NCBI GenBank assembly: GCA_016212005.1 | Contig: JACRHP010000059.1 | Span: 1 to 55,724 of the forward strand | DNA length: 55,724 nucleotides | Reading direction: 5' to 3' | DNA from: Candidatus Omnitrophota bacterium | GTDB taxonomy: Bacteria; Omnitrophota; Gorgyraeia; Zapsychrales; Zapsychraceae | In this document: piece after piece, positions 48,538 through 55,724 of the stretch | Layout of the letters: every line of letters starts with the position of its first letter | Position numbering within the stretch: position 1 is the stretch's first letter | The notes under the pieces: model-generated | Database searches by the model: none | What the model was told of the DNA's origin: nothing | Seen by the model: the letters and a program-made list of their open reading frames with translations, nothing else | Made by a program: the position numbers and the translations under genes

Positions 48538-49437
48538 CTAGAAAAACAAGCTCCCTTTTATCTCCACCGGTAAATCAGAGATCCTTTTGAACGCATCCAG
48601 CGCGGTTTGATTGGCGACATATGCTCCTATAATATACCGCGGTTCCACGCGTTCGGGAACAAGAATCTCCGCGCATTTTATGCCTTTGCGCCTCTCCTGC
48701 TCCCAATAATCGTCATCCAACCAAAAGGATGCATAAATCTCTTCCCTATACTCATCTGAATAAGCTTTAAAATGAGGGTTAAAAATACTGCTAGGACTGC
48801 ACGTATAAAAAAGAAGTGTATCGTGAAGATTAGCAAATGTACTCGAATCGCTATGAGCAGAAGAGCGCTTCCAAATAATTTCATTTTCAAATCTTCCCTC
48901 GTCAAATAATTCATCAAGAATTGTTTTCAAATAATGCGATTTCCTTGTATCAAGATGAACATAAATACTTCCATTATCCGCTAGAATTTCTCTAAGAAAA
49001 ACAAGCCGTTTTCTCAGAAACTCAACAAATTGTGCGCCTGCAATTTTGTCTTGATACGCTTTTTGGTCCTCTGTGCCTTTGAATTCCTGTTGCGTCGCAA
49101 AAGGTGGATCAATATATATCAACCGCACTCCCGGTGTCCCATCCGCATTACAAAGTTGACCGGACTTCTTCATTTCCAAAAGCGTCTTCATCACTTGAAG
49201 ATTATCACCAAATATCAACATATTATGCCAATCTACACCATTTCTCCCAAAGGTACGAACAGGCTGAAGAGGAACAGCTAATGTATCTGCAATGATATCT
49301 TCCTCACGATCTTTACCATGATAAACCAATTCATACTCACGTTTCTCTGGAGGAAAAAGTATCCGTGCCCATTCAGGAGAAATTTCTTCACCCGATCCCA
49401 GCAAACGCATCAACTCTTGTCGTTGTTCAGGCGTCAT
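48538..49437 (-). pseudogene. chimeric ORF: N-terminal DNA adenine methyltransferase (Mod-like) joined to DarT-like C-terminus
   Basis: IFGDNLQVMKTLL and RLIYIDPPFATQQEF (DPPF) then, after about residue 235, FWLDDDYWEQERRKGIKCAEILVPERVEPRYIIGAYVANQ...VEIKGSLFF. Confidence 0.65.
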
Positions 49438-49465
49438 ACCTTAAATTCCTTTCTTAACAGCTCTT

Positions 49466-50191
49466 TCATGTTTGAGAGGACAGTAAAATTTCATCCATCA
49501 AACCGCTATCTGCAAAACTAAAAACTAAACCGTCTCCGACAATTACATGATCAAGCAACTTCACTCCAAGAGGAGCAAGCACTCTGACCAATTTTTCGGT
49601 AAAAAGCTTGTCTGATTCACTCGGCTCGGCTGCCCCTGACGGATGATTGTGACCAACAATTACCGCACCCGCATTCGCCGATAAAGCGCGAGAAACTAAA
49701 AGCCGAATCGAAGGTTCCGCCTTACCCACCGAACCAACCGTGAGCAAAGCATCTTCGAGTAAAACACATCTTCGGTTAAGAAGCAACACACGAAAATGCT
49801 CATCAGTGAGCCCTTGCAATCGAGAACGGAGATACTCCGCGGCTTCCTTAGTTTTCTTGAAAATAATCCGTTGGCGTGAATCTGGCAGTGAAATACGTCG
49901 GGCAAGTTCCATGGCAGCAACTAACTGTGCGGCTTTTGCACCCTTTAGACCTTTAATTTCAAATAACGCTGAAAGCGGAGCTTCAAGAAGAGAGCGAACC
50001 GTTCCAAATTTCTCAAGAATTTGCCTTGCCAACTCCACTGCATTCACTCCCTTAATCCCAACTCGCAGAAGAATGGCAATAAGTTCGGCATCAGTTAGCG
50101 AATGCGGCCCCTGACGTAGCAATCGTTCGCGCGGGCGATCTCCTTCTGGCCAACCAACAATTCCTTTAGACCTTCTTTTATTTAAAGACAC
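49466..50191 (-). CDS. radC: RadC family JAB domain protein
   Basis: LLRVGIKGVNAVELARQIL, VIVGHNHPSGAAEPSESD, LLDHVIVGDG. Confidence 0.95.
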   Translation of the reverse strand: MSLNKRRSKGIVGWPEGDRPRERLLRQGPHSLTDAELIAILLRVGIKGVNAVELARQILEKFGTVRSLLEAPLSALFEIKGLKGAKAAQLVAAMELARRISLPDSRQRIIFKKTKEAAEYLRSRLQGLTDEHFRVLLLNRRCVLLEDALLTVGSVGKAEPSIRLLVSRALSANAGAVIVGHNHPSGAAEPSESDKLFTEKLVRVLAPLGVKLLDHVIVGDGLVFSFADSGLMDEILLSSQT

Positions 50192-50216
50192 TTTAACTTA
50201 TCCTTTATGCTCTCTC

Positions 50217-50849
50217 TTATCCCGCAATAATATCCAGCCATTCCTTAAAAAACTTATTCCCATTGAAATAATCGCCGTGTTCTAACGTTTTTTGCTGGTG
50301 GTTATAAATCTTCAAATCCTTAAATGGCTTTTCGTAACACTTGGGGTCGTGGACATGCCGTAAAAACCCCCAGCACCCGGAATGGCCGAAAGGATTATAG
50401 CGGCAGACTTCATCTTCATAACTGCAATAGCAGTGCAGTTCGTTTAATTTTCCGGCGCGCAGGGTATCTGTATAGGGAATCTCCCGATGAGCGGAGACGA
50501 TGCTGGCAACGAGAATCAGCTTGTTGACTTTAATCGGCGGCTTGCCGTCTTCCCCGCTTCGTTTGATGGCCTGGTAGCTTAATTCGGTCCCATAGCTATG
50601 AGCGACAATATTTAATTCGGCATCGGGATATTTTCTGGCAAGCGTGCGCAATTCCCGCATGACCATTTTGACATGGTCGAATTTTGTCTTCGGATTAACA
50701 GAATTGAGGGCGAGAAGAAACCCGTAGGGATACGGAACGGGAAGATCATCTTTAAACCTCGGGTCTTTGCCGGCGAAATCGGCAAATTTATAGACCCAAT
50801 TATCCTTTTTAGCGCTGCGGATCCCGTGGATGGCAAAAATGACGCGCAA
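50217..50849 (-). CDS. alpha/beta hydrolase fold protein
   Basis: VIFAIHGIRS, LNIVAHSYGTELSYQAI nucleophile elbow. Confidence 0.7.
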   Translation of the reverse strand: MRVIFAIHGIRSAKKDNWVYKFADFAGKDPRFKDDLPVPYPYGFLLALNSVNPKTKFDHVKMVMRELRTLARKYPDAELNIVAHSYGTELSYQAIKRSGEDGKPPIKVNKLILVASIVSAHREIPYTDTLRAGKLNELHCYCSYEDEVCRYNPFGHSGCWGFLRHVHDPKCYEKPFKDLKIYNHQQKTLEHGDYFNGNKFFKEWLDIIAG

Positions 50850-50975
50850 TGTTTACTCCTTCTATTCTCGAGGCGGTGCGGGGGGATCGACTTTAAGTCG
50901 TATTCTACAGGACAACAGGAATCCGGGCAAACAATAAGTTAGGGGGGTCTTCCTGTATCCCGCGAAAATGCGGTC

Positions 50976-51551
50976 TTAATTTCTCGTTGCAGGCGCCGCG
51001 GCCGGCAGATATTCCGCCAGGGCGCAAAGCGTCTGGTACCCGATCCTGCCGTCGGCCGTCAGCCCCGCGGACCGCTGGAACGCCATGATGGCGTTCTGCG
51101 TCTTTTTCCCCATCTTTCCGTCGGCGGGGCCGGGGTCAAAACCCGCCCGCTTCAGGGCTTCCTGGACCAGTTTGACGTTGACCTTGCGGCCGACAACAAG
51201 ATCGCTTTCCTTAAGGACGGCGAGCTTCTCCCACGTCGCCCGGTCCACAAAACGCGTCTCTTTCAAGCCGTTGTCCCTCTGGAACTGTTCGACGGCGTCG
51301 CGCGTCTGCATGCCCATTTTTCCGTCTATTTTCCCCGGGCTGTACCCGTAAATTTTCAAAAGCGCCTGGACCTCTTCGACGGTATCATTTTTCTGCATGG
51401 GGACGATTTCCCCGACCAGCTCCCTTTCTTCCGCCCCTTCTTTATGGAGGAGACGGTAGAGGATATCACAGCCGGCCGAGGGGAAACAAACCGTTAAAAC
51501 GAAACTAACAGATAAAACAATCCTTACCGCTTTTGGGGAGAAGCCGATCAT
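50976..51551 (-). CDS. secreted protein with two peptidoglycan-binding domains
   Basis: VQALLKIYGYSPGKIDGKMGMQTRDAVEQFQRDNGL and VQEALKRAGFDPGPADGKMGKKTQNAIMAFQRSAGL. Confidence 0.85.
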   Translation of the reverse strand: MIGFSPKAVRIVLSVSFVLTVCFPSAGCDILYRLLHKEGAEERELVGEIVPMQKNDTVEEVQALLKIYGYSPGKIDGKMGMQTRDAVEQFQRDNGLKETRFVDRATWEKLAVLKESDLVVGRKVNVKLVQEALKRAGFDPGPADGKMGKKTQNAIMAFQRSAGLTADGRIGYQTLCALAEYLPAAAPATRN

Positions 51552-51651
51552 AAATTTTATCTGATTTGTTTTTTATTATAACACCACGGGTTGTAATTCA
51601 ATGGCATTTGTGTTAATGTAAATTTTGATAAGTTTAAACACCGGGGAGCCC

Positions 51652-52038
51652 ATGCCTAAAAAAAATATCGCGGTCGCGGGAGCGGTTGTGGCGGTCATTG
51701 TCGCCGGCAACATTTTTTTGACCCCCTATTTGCACCGTCGGGAAACCGCCCGGATCGTCCGCGCCGTTTGCGAAGACTGGAAAAACGGCAGGGTCCTGGA
51801 AGCCTTTCAATATTGGGAGAACCCCAAAAAGGCCCCGCCTTTTGAAGGCCTCGCCTCCTACAACATCAGCCGGCAAACCCTGGACAAAAAAAACGGTCAG
51901 CGGCACGCCCGGATCTTCGCGACGCTGGAGTTCCCCTCGGGTGCTACGGCCGCGCCTTCCGGCCAGGAATGGGTTTTTGACCTGCGGCAAACAAGGATAG
52001 GCTGGAAAATAACAGACTTGAACCTCTCCGACCACTAG
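51652..52038 (+). CDS. membrane-anchored protein of unknown function
   Basis: ORF from MPKKNIAVAG with N-terminal TM segment, divergent from upstream gene. Confidence 0.55.
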   Translation: MPKKNIAVAGAVVAVIVAGNIFLTPYLHRRETARIVRAVCEDWKNGRVLEAFQYWENPKKAPPFEGLASYNISRQTLDKKNGQRHARIFATLEFPSGATAAPSGQEWVFDLRQTRIGWKITDLNLSDH

Positions 52039-52040
52039 CC

Positions 52041-52140
52041 CTTCGACACTTCGACCTCGCTCAGTGTGGTTCCGGAAGTGTGGTGAGCTTGTCGAACCAC
52101 TACGCTCAGGGCCAGTGACGAGCATGGTCGAACCACTGGT
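52041..52140. repeat. compound dispersed repeat of TTCGAC/GCTCAG/GTCGAA words
   Basis: cccttcgacacttcgacctcgctcagtg...gtgagcttgtcgaaccactacgctcagggcc...ggtcgaaccactgg. Confidence 0.6.
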
Positions 52141-52142
52141 TT

Positions 52143-53294
52143 CTATACTCCCAGCTCCTTCGGGGAAATACCCTTGGGGATCTCCGGAGAGGGCTTGCTT
52201 AACAAATACCCCTGGACGGCGTCAACCCCTAACTCGCGTACGACCTGCAGTTCCTCGCGGTCCTCGATCCCTTCGGCGACCGTCAATATCCCGCTTTTAT
52301 GGCAAAATGTAATGATCGACTGGACAATATTTTTCTTCAATGAATCCAGATGGATATACCGTATCAGGCTTAAATCGATTTTAATGTACTCGGGCTTGAC
52401 TTCCGCCACGGTATCGAGCCCCGCGAACCCGCTGCCTACGTCGTCCACGGCGATCTGGACCCCCAGCGAACGCATGCTGTTTAATTTATCCAGAAGGATC
52501 TCATGGTCGCGGATAGCCATCCTCTCCGTCAATTCCACCACAAGGCATTCCGGGTTCGCGTTAATGCTGGAGAAAAACGCGCCGTCCGGGGAACACTGGT
52601 CGATAAAATACGGCGTACAGTTCAGGAACAACTTCCCCCGCCCAAGCTTTTTCTGCCAGTGGTAAAAAGCCTTCTGCCACGCCAGTCTTTCCGCTTCGTT
52701 ATACATCCCGAAGGTCAGGGCCGCCTTGAAAAAAAGTTCCGGGTTGCATAAAAAACTGTCCGTAAACGGCCGGCTCAAGGCCTCGACGCCCAGCAGCTCA
52801 AAAGACGGCAAGGCGTATATGGGCTGGAAAAACGGGACGATCAGTCCGTTTTGAAGAATTTTCCTTAGTTCGCCGGTGACGATATCTTTGGACCCCTGGG
52901 AATATTCCACGCGGTGGCTGCGGTCCAGGGCCACTTCGATGCGGGCGAGCAATTCCCGCTGGTCGAAAGGCTTGTTGATATGGTCCTCGCCATATTTGTA
53001 TAATTTTTCCATGTCCTCGGCGGATATCCGGTGGTCCGCGAGAAAAATAATGGGGATGCCGCGCCACAGCTCGTTGTCCCTGATGGCCTTGCAGACCTCG
53101 AGGCCCGACATGTCGGACAACGCGTTCTCCAGCAGCACCAGGTCGGGGGCATGCTGCAGACGGCGCAGGCCGTCGGCGCCGCTGAAAGCCACGTCAACGC
53201 GATAATTATACGGCTGAAGGAACTGTACCGTGGATCTGGCCAGCTCCTTGTCGCGAGCCACCAGCAGGATCTGTTTTGAAGTTTGAGGGGGCAT
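52143..53294 (-). CDS. response regulator with EAL domain
   Basis: receiver N-terminus; LGVEALSRP, VDDVGSGFAGL, KIDLSLIR, AEGIEDREEL. Confidence 0.9.
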   Translation of the reverse strand: MPPQTSKQILLVARDKELARSTVQFLQPYNYRVDVAFSGADGLRRLQHAPDLVLLENALSDMSGLEVCKAIRDNELWRGIPIIFLADHRISAEDMEKLYKYGEDHINKPFDQRELLARIEVALDRSHRVEYSQGSKDIVTGELRKILQNGLIVPFFQPIYALPSFELLGVEALSRPFTDSFLCNPELFFKAALTFGMYNEAERLAWQKAFYHWQKKLGRGKLFLNCTPYFIDQCSPDGAFFSSINANPECLVVELTERMAIRDHEILLDKLNSMRSLGVQIAVDDVGSGFAGLDTVAEVKPEYIKIDLSLIRYIHLDSLKKNIVQSIITFCHKSGILTVAEGIEDREELQVVRELGVDAVQGYLLSKPSPEIPKGISPKELGV

Positions 53295-53393
53295 ATTTCT
53301 ACAGCTCGTCTTCCAAGCAGTTATTTATTATAAAGATACCCTCGTCAATAGCAAAGGATTTTTGGCAAATTAGCGGCGCCGCGGTGTCCAGCT

Positions 53394-55157
53394 TCACGGC
53401 GCGGGGAAAAGCTCTATCTGCCGGGATTGATCACGGTCCCTGGGCCGGCGCGCCGGACCCGCCCGCTCATATTCCTTCAACTGATGCTCGATATCGTCCA
53501 GATAAAAAGACGGGCAGCCGGAAAGCCGCCGGCCCCAAAGCCGCCGGCGCCGGGCGTGGGTCAGGAACAGGACCTCTTTGGCGCGGGTCATCCCGACATA
53601 AAACAAGCGCCGTTCTTCTTGCGGATCAGAAACCATATTCTCGATGGATAGCGGCAAAAGGCCTTGCTCGCAGCCGACGATAAAAACAACCGGGAACTCC
53701 AGCCCCTTGGCGGCATGCAGCGTCAGGAGATGGACATTTTCCGCCCGGCGCTCGATTGCGTCCTCCGGCTGCTGCAGCGCCAGGTAATCGAGAAATTCCT
53801 CGACATGATCGAATCGTTGAGCCATACGGACAAACCGCGCGACATTTTTTTGCCAGGCGGGACGGCTGTCCTTAAAAATTTTCTCGCCCCCAGCAGTTTG
53901 CGGGAGCTTTGTCATCACATCGCTTAAAACGCCGGAGCCGCGGAGATCTTTTAAAAGCGCGACCAATTCAGGGACCGGCGCGAGTTCCGCGAACGGCCGG
54001 TCGTCGGAAGTCTGATAAGGAATTCCGTGACGCCCCAGGGCCTCTTCCAAAACAATTTTCTGGGCGTTGAGGCGATACAAAACGGCGATATCCGTGAAAC
54101 TGCGCTGGGCGAGCGGCGTTGAAGCAACCCGGCCGCTGTCCTGCGAGAACATGCTCGTCCCCCCGACCATCTTCTCAATTTGATGGACGACATACTCCGC
54201 CTCGGCCTTGTCCGTCGGGGCATCATAGACGGTTAAACGCCCTTCGCGATAAATGTCGGCCGTCACCGCGCAAACCAAAGGCGTTTCGCGCGCCACGATC
54301 TGACCTGACGCTTTCAAAAGATTTGGTGCCGAGCGGTAATTGTCCGACAAAGACAAAATCGCGGCGCCTTTGAAATCTTCGGCGAAACGTTCGAAGAACG
54401 AAACGTCCGCGCCGCGGAAACTGTAAATCGCCTGGTGCGGGTCGCCGATGGCCGTCAGCGTGGCGCCGCGGCGGACAAACTCTTTTAATAACGCGTGCTG
54501 CAAGGCGTTGATGTCCTGATATTCGTCGACGAACACGTGCGTGAATTCGGATTTCTGCGCATGGCCGGTAGGCTCCTCCCGCAGGGAGCCTCTCGGCCTT
54601 CGGGAGGATAAAAGTTTACGCGCCTCCAGCAGCAAATCGTCATAATCCAGAAGGCCGTTGGCCTTGAGGATCGCGTTGTAGGCCGCGACCTCGCCGGAAA
54701 TTTCTCCGCCGCTGCCGCGGGTTTTGCTCTCAATGACGGCGTGAAGTCTTTTTTTGATCTGCCGCTTAGGAATATCCGGCCAAAGTTCTCCGGCAATCCT
54801 TTCTAAATCATGAGCGACGGCGATGTTCCATTCCCGGGGAAGGCCCGTGTCCTGTATATGTTCGCGCAGATAAGAGAGGCAAAAACCGTGAAAGGTGCCG
54901 ACAAAAACTTTTTCCTGTGCGGCGGGAAAGGATCTAACAAGGCGTTCCCGCAGTTCTTCGGCGGCTTTGTGAGTGAAGGTGATCGCCAGCGTCCGCTCTC
55001 CGGCTTGAAGCTGACGGCTGATGCGCGCGATGCGGTACGTGAGGGTGTGCGTCTTGCCTGTGCCCGGCCCGGCGACGATCAACAGATGTCCACCGGTATA
55101 ATCCGCGGCCTGTTGCTGGGAGGCGTTGAGCTCTGGCGATTTTCCGTCCGGATTCAT
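53394..55157 (-). CDS. UvrD/PcrA family DNA helicase
   Basis: LLIVAGPGTGKTHTLTYRIA, VDEYQDINALQ, GDPHQAIYSFRGAD, LTLHAAKGLEFPVVFI. Confidence 0.95.
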   Translation of the reverse strand: MNPDGKSPELNASQQQAADYTGGHLLIVAGPGTGKTHTLTYRIARISRQLQAGERTLAITFTHKAAEELRERLVRSFPAAQEKVFVGTFHGFCLSYLREHIQDTGLPREWNIAVAHDLERIAGELWPDIPKRQIKKRLHAVIESKTRGSGGEISGEVAAYNAILKANGLLDYDDLLLEARKLLSSRRPRGSLREEPTGHAQKSEFTHVFVDEYQDINALQHALLKEFVRRGATLTAIGDPHQAIYSFRGADVSFFERFAEDFKGAAILSLSDNYRSAPNLLKASGQIVARETPLVCAVTADIYREGRLTVYDAPTDKAEAEYVVHQIEKMVGGTSMFSQDSGRVASTPLAQRSFTDIAVLYRLNAQKIVLEEALGRHGIPYQTSDDRPFAELAPVPELVALLKDLRGSGVLSDVMTKLPQTAGGEKIFKDSRPAWQKNVARFVRMAQRFDHVEEFLDYLALQQPEDAIERRAENVHLLTLHAAKGLEFPVVFIVGCEQGLLPLSIENMVSDPQEERRLFYVGMTRAKEVLFLTHARRRRLWGRRLSGCPSFYLDDIEHQLKEYERAGPARRPRDRDQSRQIELFPAP

Positions 55158-55724
55158 TGGAAAAGGGTCAGCTGGCCTTCTTTTTTCCGGTGGTCTTCAT
55201 CAGAAAAGAGATGAACGGTGCCGTATTCGCCGTCATAACCCGCGGCGATATTCACCTTGCCTTCGCGCATACACCCGATCCCGCGCGCGACCAGATCTCC
55301 GGATGCCGCCTCGATCACTTTTAGAGAAGCGTCCTGCAGAATAAAAAGTTCATTGCCCAGCTGCGCCAGCAGACGATGATACAATTCCTGCACGCTTTTC
55401 GTGTCAACACCGCTCACCCCTTTGGCCTCGGCGATCACCTCCGGCAGCGGGATCAAATTAGAATACGGCCGCCAGCGCGGCGGCTTCTCCCCTTCGGGGC
55501 GGTCCGCCAATTGCTCGATGCGGGCCATGACCCCGACGGTGACCGGCTTGCCGCACACGGGACAAAGCCCTTTGTGCTTTTGGGTTTCCCGCGGATGCAG
55601 GCGCGTCTTGCAGGCGCGGTGGCCGTCGTAATGATATTTGCCTTCCTCTGGAAAAAACTCGACGGTGCCGATCAGCCCCTTATCTTGAGGGTCGGAGAGC
55701 GCGCGGTAAATGGCCGGATAGGAA
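55154..55724 (-). CDS. endonuclease Q family protein, 5' truncated by the window edge
   Basis: GTVEFFPEEGKYHYDGHRACKTRLHPRETQKHKGLCPVCGKPVTVGVMARIEQLADRPEG, MREGKVNIAAGYDGEYGTVHLF; 4 bp overlap with helicase. Confidence 0.85.
   Translation of the reverse strand, partial: SYPAIYRALSDPQDKGLIGTVEFFPEEGKYHYDGHRACKTRLHPRETQKHKGLCPVCGKPVTVGVMARIEQLADRPEGEKPPRWRPYSNLIPLPEVIAEAKGVSGVDTKSVQELYHRLLAQLGNELFILQDASLKVIEAASGDLVARGIGCMREGKVNIAAGYDGEYGTVHLFSDEDHRKKEGQLTLFQ

Noticed and set aside
1-55724. rRNA, tRNA, complete IS element or integrase genes
   Set aside because: None recognised in the ORF track or by scanning for typical motifs; absence by eye is not proof.

Overview
A 55.7 kb bacterial chromosome window, coded mostly on the minus strand. 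The organism looks like a divergent or uncultivated lineage; taxonomy was not determined. Housekeeping blocks: a cytochrome c oxidase cluster with an Rrf2 regulator; PPK2; RlpA; glpK-glpD; gltB-gltD; nadE; type III glutamine synthetase; GAF-PEP phosphotransferase plus GAF-ANTAR regulator; a complete Na+-NQR operon (nqrABCDEF) with a short unlisted nqrM-like ORF nearby; sucCD plus a DRTGG protein; radC; an EAL response regulator; and a UvrD helicase with EndoQ. Two accessory/defence regions stand out. (1) 19.2-27.1 kb: a compact minus-strand cassette of GIY-YIG nuclease, excisionase-like HTH, Tyr-type HhH-GPD glycosylase (thymine-DNA-glycosylase-like), C5 cytosine methyltransferase, a large protein with two GHKL ATPase domains, and a receiver protein whose C-terminal domain looks HEPN-like (R-x4-H). 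It is flanked by decayed HsdM, Fic and HTH-HNH remnants and an intact Fic gene. I consider it the best candidate for an undescribed system. (2) 47.4-50.2 kb: an orphan DarG next to an ORF that appears to be a deletion fusion of a DNA adenine methyltransferase N-terminus with a DarT C-terminus. At the DNA level, five intercistronic palindromes have arms built from 7- or 8-bp tandem units. The units differ between loci, and in three cases the element supplies the last codons and stop of the upstream gene. All assignments come from reading the sequence and recalled family motifs; no database search was run.
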